A DNA stretch of 60,067 bases. Origin: an uncultured Eubacterium sp. (GTDB taxonomy: Bacteria > Bacillota > Clostridia > Lachnospirales > Lachnospiraceae). The notes under the pieces are model-generated. The model did not search any database. It was not told where the DNA came from and saw nothing but the letters and a program-made list of their open reading frames with translations. The stretch covers positions 1-60,067 of the forward strand of contig URAI01000007.1 in assembly GCA_900545725.1 (NCBI GenBank). Reading direction: 5' to 3'. The translations under genes were made by a program, and so were the position numbers. This document shows, piece by piece, positions 43,364 to 51,884 of the stretch (positions within the stretch are counted from its first letter, which is position 1; every line of letters starts with the position of its first letter).

Positions 43364-44809
43364 ATGATACTTGATATTATAGTAGAAGATAAAAAGAAGA
43401 GACTTATAGAGCATAAGAATAATATAAGCGAAGCAGAAATGAAAAGACTTGCACTTGAATCAGAAAGAAAAAGCATAAGCTTTTATGATGCGCTTGCAAA
43501 AAAAGGACTATCTATTATAGGTGAGTTTAAGAAAGCATCGCCAAGTCATGGCATAATGGCGAGCAAGGTTAATCTTGAGGAAAGAATAAGACAGTATAAC
43601 GAGGCTGTGGATGCCATATCATGTCTTACTGAAGAGGATCATTTTAATGGAAGTACAGAATATCTGAAACAGATAAGAAAAATGACAACACTTCCAATTA
43701 TAAGAAAAGATTTTATAATAGATGAATATCAGGTGTATGAAGCTAAGGTTATCGGTGCGGATGCAATTCTTCTTATTGCGGCAATACTTGATGATAAGAA
43801 GTTTAAGGAGTTATACGACCTTGCATATAGTCTCGGACTAGATGTGTTATGTGAAGTGCATGATGAAGAAGAATTAAAAAGAATGATTAATCTCGATGTT
43901 AAGATAATAGGAATTAATAACAGAAATCTTAAGACATTTGAAGTATCACTTGATACAACTAAAAGACTTGCGGCTATGATACCAGATGGAAAGGTTGTGG
44001 TAGCAGAAAGCGGAGTAAGTAATGATAAAGATATTATCACACTTAAAAAAAGTGGTGCTGCGGCAATGCTTATTGGTACGGCACTTATGGAAGCGGAGTC
44101 ACCCGGAAAGATTGCCGCATTGTGGAAGAATGCATATAATAAGGCAGATGAAAGTGTATCAGATATTAAGGTTAATAAGAAAGTTACAGCTTCTGAAATC
44201 AAAATCTGTGGTATAACATCTGTACAAGAGATTGATTATCTGGTGGAAAATAAGGTTGATTACTGTGGTATGGTGCTTTTCTATGAAAAGAGCAGACGTA
44301 ATATAACAATTGAAAAGGCGAAAGAGTTCATAGCTTATATAAAAGCCATTAAATCAGACATTAAGACAGTTGCCGTAACAGTATCTCCTGATAAGGAAGA
44401 ATTACAGCTGATTGAAGAAGCAGGCTTTGATTATATACAGATTCATGGAGAGCTTAAAAAGCAAGTCTATAAGGCAGCAGACATACCTATAATCAGGGCA
44501 TATAACGTAGATAGTATAAAGGATATATCGGATAAAAATATAACAGATAAAATATGTGCAATTCTTTATGATGGAAGCATACCGGGAAATGGAAAGGTAT
44601 TCGACTGGCAGCTGATAAAAAATATTAACAGGAACAATAAAAAACTCATTCTTGCAGGTGGAATTAACAAAGAAAATGTAAGGCTTGCGATTGAACAAAT
44701 CGGACCTGATGTGATAGATGTAAGTTCTGCCGTTGAATATAAAGATGGCGGCAAGGATCCTGAAAAAATAAAGGAATTTGTTAAGACAGTAAGAACGTGT
44801 GAAATTTAA
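43364..44809 (+). CDS. trpCF: Bifunctional indole-3-glycerol-phosphate synthase / phosphoribosylanthranilate isomerase
   Basis: A 481-residue fusion. Residues 1-~260 are TrpC: SIIGEFKKASPSHGIM, CLTEEDHFNGS, IIRKDFIIDEYQVYEAK, GINNRNLKTFEV, VVAESGVSN, LIGTALM. After a linker (SDIKVNKKVTASE), residues ~278-481 are TrpF: IKICGITSVQEIDYL with the catalytic Cys, YIQIHGE, LAGGINKENV (catalytic Asp region less clear) and DVSSAVE. It catalyses two consecutive steps of Trp synthesis. The same fusion order occurs in enterobacterial TrpC. The start follows GAGGGATAATT. Confidence 0.94.
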   Translation: MILDIIVEDKKKRLIEHKNNISEAEMKRLALESERKSISFYDALAKKGLSIIGEFKKASPSHGIMASKVNLEERIRQYNEAVDAISCLTEEDHFNGSTEYLKQIRKMTTLPIIRKDFIIDEYQVYEAKVIGADAILLIAAILDDKKFKELYDLAYSLGLDVLCEVHDEEELKRMINLDVKIIGINNRNLKTFEVSLDTTKRLAAMIPDGKVVVAESGVSNDKDIITLKKSGAAAMLIGTALMEAESPGKIAALWKNAYNKADESVSDIKVNKKVTASEIKICGITSVQEIDYLVENKVDYCGMVLFYEKSRRNITIEKAKEFIAYIKAIKSDIKTVAVTVSPDKEELQLIEEAGFDYIQIHGELKKQVYKAADIPIIRAYNVDSIKDISDKNITDKICAILYDGSIPGNGKVFDWQLIKNINRNNKKLILAGGINKENVRLAIEQIGPDVIDVSSAVEYKDGGKDPEKIKEFVKTVRTCEI

Positions 44810-44937
44810 TTACAGATATAAAATATTGCATTAAAATAACAGATTATAAGCATGATGGTAATAAAACCTGTTATTGTAAACGGGTATAAAAATGTCAGAA
44901 AAATAAACATTTGTATAGACAGGAAAGAGAGGAAATT

Positions 44938-46122
44938 ATGGATAAGAGATATTATGGAGAATTTGGCGGACAGTTCGTATCAGAGTCACTTATGAACACA
45001 CTTGATACACTTGAAAAGGAATTTGAGACAGCTATTAAAGATCCTGAATTTATAAAGGATTATAATTATTATCTTAAGGAATATGTAGGCAGGGAGAATC
45101 CACTGTATTTTGCAGAAAAGTTAAGTGCGAAGTATAAAACTAAGATATATCTTAAAAGAGAAGATTTAAACCATACAGGAGCACATAAGATTAATAATGT
45201 TATTGGACAGGTACTTCTTGCTAAGAGAATGGGAAAGACCAAGGTTATTGCAGAGACCGGTGCCGGTCAGCATGGTGTTGCAACAGCGACAGTAGCGGCT
45301 CTTTTTGGAATGGAATGTACTGTTTATATGGGTAAAGAAGACATGGACAGACAGCAGCTTAATGTATTCAGAATGGAGCTTCTTGGAGCAAAGGTACAGC
45401 CTGTAACATCAGGAAGTGCAACATTAAAGGATGCAACTAATGAGGCAATAAGGACATGGGCTGAAAGAGCAGAGGATACATTTTATGTAATAGGTTCAGC
45501 CGTTGGACCATATCCATATCCTAAGATGGTAAGAGAATTTCAGAAGGTTATAAGCGTTGAGGCAAGGCGACAGATTTTAGAGAAAGAGGGACGTCTTCCT
45601 GATGCAGTAGTTGCCTGTGTCGGAGGTGGCTCTAATTCTATAGGAATGTTCTCAGAATTTATAAATGATAAGGATGTTAAGCTTGTCGGTGCAGAGGCCG
45701 GCGGACTCGGAGTTGAGACAGGTAAACATGCTTCAGCTATGGCACTTGGAAAGATGGGTATTCTTCATGGAATGAAGACATATCTTTTACAGGATGATGA
45801 CGGTAATATTGAACTTGCACATTCAATATCAGCAGGACTTGATTATCCGGGAGTAGGACCGGAGCATGCTTATCTTAGAGATACAGGAAGAGTTGAATAT
45901 GTATCAATAACAGATAAAGAGGCAATGGATGCATTACTTGAATTATCAAGACTTGAAGGAATTATTCCGGCAATAGAGAGTGCACATGCACTTGCACAGG
46001 TCATTAAAATGACTAAGGATATGACAGAGGACCAGATAATTGTAATGTGTCTTTCAGGACGTGGTGATAAGGATGTTATTACGGTACAGAGATATCTTAA
46101 TGGAGAGGAGACTAACAAATAA
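44938..46122 (+). CDS. trpB: Tryptophan synthase beta chain
   Basis: A 394-residue PLP enzyme joining indole and serine. YGEFGGQFVSESL opens the protein. The PLP lysine lies in HTGAHKINN and the phosphate-binding loop in CVGGGSNSIGMF. GAEAGGLGVETGKHASA, SISAGLDYPGVGPEH and CLSGRGDKD are conserved, so this is TrpB1. ATG 44938 was chosen, after AGAGAGGAAATT; the TTG nine codons upstream has no ribosome binding site. It overlaps trpA by one base (TAATG), as in most operons. Confidence 0.97.
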   Translation: MDKRYYGEFGGQFVSESLMNTLDTLEKEFETAIKDPEFIKDYNYYLKEYVGRENPLYFAEKLSAKYKTKIYLKREDLNHTGAHKINNVIGQVLLAKRMGKTKVIAETGAGQHGVATATVAALFGMECTVYMGKEDMDRQQLNVFRMELLGAKVQPVTSGSATLKDATNEAIRTWAERAEDTFYVIGSAVGPYPYPKMVREFQKVISVEARRQILEKEGRLPDAVVACVGGGSNSIGMFSEFINDKDVKLVGAEAGGLGVETGKHASAMALGKMGILHGMKTYLLQDDDGNIELAHSISAGLDYPGVGPEHAYLRDTGRVEYVSITDKEAMDALLELSRLEGIIPAIESAHALAQVIKMTKDMTEDQIIVMCLSGRGDKDVITVQRYLNGEETNK

Positions 46123-46913
46123 TGAATAGAATAGAGCAGAGAATGGAACAGCTTAAGGCTGAAAATAAGAAAGCATTTATTACATATACAACAGCAGGAC
46201 TTAAAGATATGGCAACAACTAAGCGTATTATTAAGACTCAGGAGGAAGCAGGAATTGATGTTATTGAACTTGGTATTCCATTTTCAGATCCGGTAGCTGA
46301 TGGACCGGTAATTCAGGATGCCTCTTATAAATCAATACTTAATGGGACAACTTTAACAAAAGTATTTGATATGATGTCAGAGATAAGAGATGAAGGTGTA
46401 GATGTACCTATAATATTTATGATGTATTATAATACCATCTATCATTATGGGATTGATGATTTTGTTAAAAAATGCATCGGATGTGGAGTTGATGGACTTA
46501 TTGTTCCTGACCTGCCATTTGAAGAGCAGAAAGAATTACAGACGGCATTAGACAGCAATGAGGCTGCACCAATCCTCATACAGCTTGTAGCTCCTGTTTC
46601 AAAGCAGAGGATTCCTATGATTCTTGAAAATGCAAGAGGATTTGTATACTGTGTATCGCAGATGGGTGTTACAGGAAAGGGTGCTAATTTCCATAAGGAT
46701 ATAAGAAAGTATCTTGAAGATGTAAAAGCAGTAAGTAATATTCCTGTTATGATGGGATTTGGCATAAGAACAGTGGAGGATGTCAGACCTCTTCTTGATG
46801 TAATAGATGGTGCAATAGTCGGTTCGCATTTTATAAAGCTGCTTGAAAGCAGTGATTTCTCGGATAAGACTATTACAGACTATATTAGTAACTTTAAAGA
46901 AAAAATGCAGTAA
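46122..46913 (+). CDS. trpA: Tryptophan synthase alpha chain
   Basis: A 263-residue TIM barrel releasing indole from indole-3-glycerol phosphate, channelled to TrpB. The catalytic Glu lies in DVIELGIPFSDPVADGPVIQ, and the second active residue (Asp) in GVDGLIVPDLPFEE. FVYCVSQMGVTG and MMGFGIRT bind the phosphate. Length is normal. It is the last gene of the trp operon. A terminator-like hairpin follows immediately (46922-46999). Confidence 0.96.
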   Translation: MNRIEQRMEQLKAENKKAFITYTTAGLKDMATTKRIIKTQEEAGIDVIELGIPFSDPVADGPVIQDASYKSILNGTTLTKVFDMMSEIRDEGVDVPIIFMMYYNTIYHYGIDDFVKKCIGCGVDGLIVPDLPFEEQKELQTALDSNEAAPILIQLVAPVSKQRIPMILENARGFVYCVSQMGVTGKGANFHKDIRKYLEDVKAVSNIPVMMGFGIRTVEDVRPLLDVIDGAIVGSHFIKLLESSDFSDKTITDYISNFKEKMQ

Positions 46914-46919
46914 GCACAC

Positions 46920-46948
46920 TTGAGTTTTCGTATTTTTGTTTATATAAT
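46920..46948 (+). promoter_or_regulatory. Promoter of the 47012 gene, embedded in the trp terminator
   Basis: TTGAGT (46920-46925), 17 bases, TATAAT (46943-46948). The -35 region is part of the 5' arm of the hairpin 46922-46991. Confidence 0.75.
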
Positions 46949-46999
46949 TGTGATATCTTAGGAAAACAATTATTACAGAATATGAAAACTCGATTTTTT
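46922..46999 (+). terminator. trp operon terminator with a 44-base loop
   Basis: GAGTTTTCGTATT (46922-46934) pairs with AATATGAAAACTC (46979-46991), 13 bp with one G-U, followed by GATTTTTTG. It runs into the leader of the next gene. A transcript starting at that gene's own promoter would lack the 5' arm. Confidence 0.7.
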
Positions 47000-47011
47000 G
47001 GGGGTGTTAAT

Positions 47012-47317
47012 TTGGTTTCAGAGCTTGCAAAACAGGCAGTAAATATTAAATGTGGTTTTGAAAATGCCAAGATGACCGGTAATTATGAATGTGCCTATGC
47101 ATTAGGAATTGTATCAAAGGCAGCAGGTATTGAAAAGAATACAGAGTTTAATAATCTTCTTGAATTAAGACAGTCAGTTGATGATAAGCTTAAAGGGATT
47201 GATATACAGGATGATAAGATTAAAAAACTTATACAGATGCTTTCAGATTATGAGACCACAGAAGTATTTGATGAGCAGATGAGCGGATTATATAACGATG
47301 GATATGATGGAAAGTAA
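47012..47317 (+). CDS. Small helical protein of unknown function
   Basis: A 101-residue helical soluble protein (VSELAKQAVNIKCGFENAK; ECAYALGIVSKAAGIEKN; DDKIKKLIQMLSDYE). The start proposed is TTG 47012, preceded by GGGGGTGTTAA. The in-frame ATG at 46982 lies within the terminator stem and has no ribosome binding site. It has its own TTGAGT-N17-TATAAT promoter. No motif or family was recognised, and there is no membrane segment. It is not obviously linked to tryptophan metabolism despite following trpA. Confidence 0.65.
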   Translation: MVSELAKQAVNIKCGFENAKMTGNYECAYALGIVSKAAGIEKNTEFNNLLELRQSVDDKLKGIDIQDDKIKKLIQMLSDYETTEVFDEQMSGLYNDGYDGK

Positions 47318-47457
47318 CATCTGAGCTAATGAACTGCTTAAAAATACAAACATTAAATATATGAATTAAAGTGAGTATACGATTAACAATAATGATTAAT
47401 ATTGTTTCACAACAAAATGCTTTTGTTATTAAAATTAACTAAAAATAATATAACTGG

Positions 47458-47486
47458 TTGACTTATTGTAAACGATAGAGTACACT
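47458..47486 (+). promoter_or_regulatory. Promoter of the HPr-like gene
   Basis: TTGACT (47458-47463), 17 bases, TACACT (47481-47486). Confidence 0.7.
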
Positions 47487-47551
47487 TTGATAAGTGATTT
47501 AAAATAACATAAGACAGAAATATTTAGAAAGTTAAAGGTGGATGTTAAACT

Positions 47552-47800
47552 ATGAAACAGACAGTAGAAGTAGCAGACATTGAGAAAGCACATAAAAATC
47601 CAATAGCGGAGCTTGTCCAGACAGCATGTAAGTTTGAAAGCCATATTGAGATTGAAAGTGAAGGCAAGAATATTAATGCCAAGAGCCTTATGGGAATTAT
47701 GGCATTTGGGCTAAAAAAGGGTATGATGGTCAGCGTATCGGCAACAGGTTCGGATGAAGAACTTGCTGTTGATAGTATTAAACAGTTTTTATCATGTTAA
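47552..47800 (+). CDS. HPr-like phosphocarrier protein, divergent active site
   Basis: An 82-residue HPr-fold protein. The His phosphorylated by enzyme I appears to be His14 (AHKNPIAELVQTA). The Arg of the usual H-A-R-P is replaced by Asn16, and the Gly before LHARP by Lys12-Ala. The regulatory Ser is kept (Ser45 in NAKSLMGIMAFGL), as is the C-terminal helix (DSIKQFL). In characterised HPr that Arg supports phosphotransfer, so PTS transfer may be slow and the protein may be mainly regulatory (Crh-like). It has its own promoter and a GGTGGATGTTAAACT leader. No other PTS gene is near. Confidence 0.82.
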   Translation: MKQTVEVADIEKAHKNPIAELVQTACKFESHIEIESEGKNINAKSLMGIMAFGLKKGMMVSVSATGSDEELAVDSIKQFLSC

Positions 47801-47834
47801 TTGAAATGATATTATTATTATGAATATATCATTA

Positions 47835-47893
47835 TGGTATTAATATTTAATATTATGTGGTATTAATATTATATGATATTAATATTATTATGA
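47835..47893. repeat. AT-rich short repeats before the DUF6465 gene
   Basis: TGGTATTAATATT recurs at 47835 and 47858, and as TGATATTAATATT at 47874. They sit in a ~150-base stretch with almost no G or C. It may act as an UP-element-like or curved region. Confidence 0.5.
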
Positions 47894-47983
47894 TAGTAAA
47901 CTATTATAATAGCAGATTATTATCATAATATGGCATTGTTATATGCCAGATAACAGGTATTAAAGTTTGAGGAGGTAATGGAC

Positions 47984-48565
47984 ATGGCAAACATGCAATC
48001 TAATGACGTATTTGGAAGTTCTAAGGATACAACAAAGACAAAAGCAACTGTAGAAAGCACACAGGCAAAGGCATCTACTAAGAAAGATACTCCGACAACT
48101 GATGATAGTAAGGCAGCAACAGCTAAGACAGCAAAGTCAGCAAAGTCAGAAGAAACTAAGGCGGCAGACGTTAAGGCAGAGGTGAAGATTACAGAGAGCA
48201 AGCCGGCAGCTAAGAAGACAAGAGCAGCTAAGACTACGGCTAAGCCAGCAGCTAAAAAGACAGCTAAGAAAGCTGATGAAGAGACTGCAGCGGCTAAGAA
48301 ACCGGCAGCGAAGACAACTAAGACAGCAGCTAAGAAGACTACAACAAGAAAGACTGCCACTAAGAAAAAGGAGATTACTAAGTCCTTATATATCCAGCAT
48401 TGTGGTAAACAGATTGATGAAGCTTCATTATATGAAAGAGTTATCAAGGATTGTGAAAGTCAGAATGTAACAGTTGAAGAGCTTAAGCTGTATGTTAAGC
48501 CTGAGGATAATGCCTGTTATTATGTTGCAAATGGTAATGTAGCAGGTAAAGTTGATTTATATTAA
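47984..48565 (+). CDS. Lysine/alanine-rich protein with C-terminal DUF6465-like domain
   Basis: A 193-residue protein. Residues ~20-130 are low-complexity Lys/Ala/Thr/Glu sequence, with AAKK and AKKT repeats becoming strongly basic (AKTTKTAAKKTTTRKTATK), like histone H1 or Hc1 tails. The C-terminal ~65 residues form a compact domain (SLYIQHCGKQIDEASLYERV; VEELKLYVKPEDNACYYVAN) that I recognise as DUF6465-like from Lachnospiraceae. ATG 47984, eight bases after GGAGG, is preferred to ATG 47978, which is two bases after it. The basic tail may bind nucleic acid (inference). A minus-strand frame opposite is a shadow. Confidence 0.78.
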   Translation: MANMQSNDVFGSSKDTTKTKATVESTQAKASTKKDTPTTDDSKAATAKTAKSAKSEETKAADVKAEVKITESKPAAKKTRAAKTTAKPAAKKTAKKADEETAAAKKPAAKTTKTAAKKTTTRKTATKKKEITKSLYIQHCGKQIDEASLYERVIKDCESQNVTVEELKLYVKPEDNACYYVANGNVAGKVDLY

Positions 48566-48598
48566 TTTACATACATACATTAAGGACTTGTAATAAAG

Positions 48599-48685
48599 AG
48601 CCAGTCGTGCTAAGAAGATTTATACAAAGTATGGATTTGATTGATTCTATATATTGTATGAATTTTCATTAGCACGGCTTTTTTT
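48599..48685 (+). terminator. Terminator of the DUF6465 gene with a long loop
   Basis: CGTGCTAA (48606-48613) with TTAGCACG (48669-48676), extended by AGC/GCT, then seven T. The 55-base loop contains ATACAA/TTGTAT arms. Confidence 0.75.
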
Positions 48686-48757
48686 ATGCTTTGATTCTGA
48701 TTTTTATTATTTTTTTAATGTAAATTTATGGATGTAAATTTATGCAAAATTTTGTCT

Positions 48758-48786
48758 TTGAAAATATGGCAGAATTGTTGTATACT
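48758..48786 (+). promoter_or_regulatory. Promoter of carD-MATE
   Basis: TTGAAA (48758-48763), 17 bases, TATACT (48781-48786). An ATGTAAATTTATG repeat (two copies near 48718-48744) lies upstream. Confidence 0.75.
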
Positions 48787-48893
48787 GTATATATTGATAC
48801 AATATTATGATGAAAGACATATGGCTGCATAAGCTTGAATTACTATTGTAAGGAAAGCAGGCAGCCGGCGTTAGAACAGGAAGGAAGATTAAT

Positions 48894-49394
48894 ATGTTTG
48901 AGATTGGTGAAAAGGTAGTGTATGGAGTATTAGGCGTGTGTGAGATTACGGATATAGCAACTCCTCCAATTAAAGGTATTGAGGGAAGCTACTATTTTCT
49001 ACAGCCGGTATATGACAGTAAAGGAATAATATATTCGCCTGTTGATAGTAATACAACCCTTGCAATGAGAGATATTGTAAGTGAAAAAGAAGCTGAACAT
49101 CTTATGAATAAGGCGAAGAACTGCAAAGCAGATGACAAGCTTAATGACAGGATACCGGCTTCGCAATATGATGATATAGTAAAGTCACAGGACCTTGAAA
49201 AGCTGATGCATTTGGTAAGATTTTTATATAATATCAAGAATGAGCGAGCTAAGGATTTAAGGAAGCTTAAGTCAATAGACAGCAGAATGCTTACAATGTC
49301 AAGAAAGCTGTTATATGGTGAGCTTGCGGTGGCACTTAATAGAGAGCTTGCAGATGTAACAGAAGAACTTGATACATATCTTGGTGTGAAGTAA
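48894..49394 (+). CDS. CarD family transcriptional regulator
   Basis: A 166-residue CarD/CdnL-type protein. The N-terminal ~60 residues are the RNA-polymerase-interacting Tudor-like domain (MFEIGEKVVYGVLGVCEI; YYFLQPVYDSKGIIYSPVD). The C-terminal ~100 residues are the helical DNA-binding part (LMHLVRFLYNIKNERAKDLRK; LTMSRKLLYGELAVALNREL). Such proteins bind the polymerase beta subunit and modulate promoter opening. GGAAGGAAGATTAAT precedes the ATG. Its stop overlaps the MATE start (TAATG), so the pair is translationally coupled. That is an unusual partnership for a global regulator. Confidence 0.88.
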   Translation: MFEIGEKVVYGVLGVCEITDIATPPIKGIEGSYYFLQPVYDSKGIIYSPVDSNTTLAMRDIVSEKEAEHLMNKAKNCKADDKLNDRIPASQYDDIVKSQDLEKLMHLVRFLYNIKNERAKDLRKLKSIDSRMLTMSRKLLYGELAVALNRELADVTEELDTYLGVK

Positions 49395-50722
49395 TGAAGG
49401 ATTTAACAAAGGGAAGCATAGTTAAGCTGATACTTGCATTTGCGCTGCCTGTGTTTATAGGTAATATTCTTCAGCTTACATATAATCTTGTTGATACTAA
49501 GATAGTAAGTCAGGTGCTTGGAGAACAGTCGCTTGCAGCAGTAGGTTCAACTAATTCTGTTAATACGCTTGTCATAGGTTTTTTAAATGGCCTGACTAAC
49601 GGATTTGCTGTTATAGCAGCACAATATTTTGGAGCCTCTGACAGAAAGTATCTTAAAAGAACAGTGGCTATGTCATTGATACTTGGAATCGCTGTTTCAC
49701 TTATAATGACTATATTGGTTCTGATATTTTTAATGCCTCTTTTAAGAATGCTTAATACGCCGGATAATATAATAAATGAATCATATGATTATATTTTTAT
49801 AGTCTTTGCCGGAATGACAATACTTATGCTGTATAATGTATGCTGTGCCCTGTTAAGGGCTATTGGAGATGCAGTGACACCGCTTATATTCCTTGCGGTA
49901 TCGGTTGTATTAAATATAGGTGGGGACTATCTTTTTATGGTTGTAATTAAGCTTGGTGTACAAGGGGCAGCTATATCTACAGTTCTTGCACAGCTTATTG
50001 CCATGCTGCTGTGTGTTATATATATGTTTAAACGGTATGAGGTTCTTAGATTTTCAAAAATGGATATTGTATTTGAAAAGAATCTTATAGGAAAGATGAT
50101 GGCTTCGGGCTGTTCAATGGGACTCATGGGTTCACTGGTATCAATTGGTTCAGTTGCATTGCAGACTGCTATCAATACATTTGGAACAGATATAATAGTT
50201 GCACATACAGCCGCAAGAAAGGTTACAGAGCTTTTTATGCTTTCTTTTTCTGTGCTCGGTACGACAATGGCAACCTTCTGCGGACAAAATCTTGGAGCAG
50301 GGCAGATAAAGAGAATCAGGCGTGGAATCAGGACAGCTATAGGAATGGCCTGGATATGGTGTATAGGTGTAATAATAGTTACTAATCTTTTCGCACCGGC
50401 AATGATAAGTGTGCTTACAAGCAGCACAAAACCTGAGGTTGTTGACACTGCGTCGTTATATCTTAGAATAAACACGACACTTTATTTTGTAACAGCTATG
50501 ATTACGATTATCAGAAATTCAATGCAGGGAATAGGCGATCGTGTAACGCCTATCATATCAAGTATGATAGAGCTGGTTGGTAAAGTAGTAATCGTAATAG
50601 TCCTAGTTCCAAAGCTTGGATATATGGGAGTCATAGTATCAGAGCCTATCGTATGGGTGCTTATGGTAATACCTCTTATAGTGCAGATAATAAGGACGCC
50701 TATTCTTAAGATTCAAAATTAA
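49394..50722 (+). CDS. MATE family efflux transporter
   Basis: A 442-residue membrane protein with about twelve membrane helices in two homologous halves. LILAFALPVFIGNILQLTYNLVDT opens it, and VGSTNSVNTLVIGFLNGL and NFGAGQ-like CGQNLGAGQIKRI are typical of DinF/NorM-like cation-coupled drug exporters. Substrate cannot be assigned. Coupled to carD by a one-base overlap. Its end is only nine bases from the end of the convergent deacetylase gene, and I see no terminator between them, so transcripts must run into the opposite gene. Confidence 0.93.
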   Translation: MKDLTKGSIVKLILAFALPVFIGNILQLTYNLVDTKIVSQVLGEQSLAAVGSTNSVNTLVIGFLNGLTNGFAVIAAQYFGASDRKYLKRTVAMSLILGIAVSLIMTILVLIFLMPLLRMLNTPDNIINESYDYIFIVFAGMTILMLYNVCCALLRAIGDAVTPLIFLAVSVVLNIGGDYLFMVVIKLGVQGAAISTVLAQLIAMLLCVIYMFKRYEVLRFSKMDIVFEKNLIGKMMASGCSMGLMGSLVSIGSVALQTAINTFGTDIIVAHTAARKVTELFMLSFSVLGTTMATFCGQNLGAGQIKRIRRGIRTAIGMAWIWCIGVIIVTNLFAPAMISVLTSSTKPEVVDTASLYLRINTTLYFVTAMITIIRNSMQGIGDRVTPIISSMIELVGKVVIVIVLVPKLGYMGVIVSEPIVWVLMVIPLIVQIIRTPILKIQN

Positions 50723-50731
50723 AAATAATAT

Positions 50732-51529
50732 TTATTCAAGAATTATCTGGTCAATGGTTACGAATACGAACCCTCTTGCCTGTAATTCATCAATTATTTC
50801 AAGGGCTGCGGTCACTGACGAATCATATATATCGTGAAGAAGTATGATGTCACCGCAGTCCGCATCTTTTACCACGGTATTGACAATGCTGCTTACATTA
50901 GTGGTATCCCAGTCTTTCGGGTCAATTGTCCATAATACCGGTGTCATATTAATTTTAGCGAGCAGTTTATCAGAGTAGCTTCCATAGGGAGGTCTTATAT
51001 AAATAGGACAGCTGGAAGTGATGTCAGAAATTATTTCATTTGTTTTAACTATTTCCGCATATGCAGTATCAATATTAACGCTGCTTAACTGGATATGTGA
51101 AAATGTATGATTGCCAATAATATGTCCTTCTTCATGCATACGCTTAACAATATCAGGATATTCAGCCGCATTTTCACCGATAAGAAAAAATGTGGCTTTT
51201 ACATTACGCTTGCGAAGTCCGTCAAGAAGTCTTTCAGTACAGGCACCTCCGGGACCATCGTCAAATGTAAGTGCAATACGGTTTTCATAGCAGTCTTTGA
51301 TATATATATCATCATATTTCTGACCGGAAGTTTCGCTGCATGAAGCTGTTGGAGTAATATCAATGCTGTCAGAAGCTGAAGTGTCCTGATAATTATAGAA
51401 CAGGTTTTCTGCGTCGCAGTTATTAACGGTATCTGATTTCACGGAATCTGTATGAATGATAAAAAAGACAATAAAAAGTTCAAAGACAATTACTGATAAT
51501 ATAATGAAAAACAATGTTTTAAATTGCAA
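50732..51529 (-). CDS. Membrane-anchored polysaccharide deacetylase (NodB domain, CE4)
   Basis: A 265-residue protein with an N-terminal membrane anchor (~5-26) and a Ser/Thr/Asp linker. The NodB homology domain from ~82 shows all five CE4 motifs: TFDDGP (88-93), HTFSH (141-145, metal His141 and His145), RPPYG (179-183), DPKDW (203-207) and LLHD (230-233). It is therefore predicted active on N-acetylated glycans such as peptidoglycan. The only plausible start is TTG 51529 with a poor GGATG upstream, so the start is uncertain. Confidence 0.9.
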   Translation of the reverse strand: MQFKTLFFIILSVIVFELFIVFFIIHTDSVKSDTVNNCDAENLFYNYQDTSASDSIDITPTASCSETSGQKYDDIYIKDCYENRIALTFDDGPGGACTERLLDGLRKRNVKATFFLIGENAAEYPDIVKRMHEEGHIIGNHTFSHIQLSSVNIDTAYAEIVKTNEIISDITSSCPIYIRPPYGSYSDKLLAKINMTPVLWTIDPKDWDTTNVSSIVNTVVKDADCGDIILLHDIYDSSVTAALEIIDELQARGFVFVTIDQIILE

Positions 51530-51884
51530 GGGAATACATCCATTGGCAGAGCTTATTAAATACTATGAATAGTAATTTGAAAATATACCTGGGTTATTGA
51601 AAAGAAAACCGGAAAGGAAAATTGGAGATTATTTTGAATAAAAATATAAATGAAAAATTATTGCATACAAGCAGCTTTAACGCGCTTTTGTAATATGTTT
51701 ATGCATGATGAAAAATGACGGGAATTATAAATAGAACTATCAATATATTAATTGATGAAAGAAAATAATGGTCATTATAGTAAATTGCAGATTTACATGT
51801 TATACTTAAGCACATAGGTAAATTTAGATGTTTGTATATCATAGAACAAATAGTAATATATCAACGTAAAAAGGAGACAGACAT
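51530..51884. other. Intergenic region before xth
   Basis: About 355 bases without a gene. An extended -10 promoter TGTTATACT lies near 51798-51806. Two Lys-codon-like AAAGGAAAA stretches near 51605 are not part of an ORF. Nothing else stands out. Confidence 0.4.

Noticed and set aside
47923..48447. 174-codon hydrophobic minus-strand frame
   Set aside because: Antisense of the Lys/Ala-rich DUF6465 gene, whose codons read backwards as Leu/Val/Ala.
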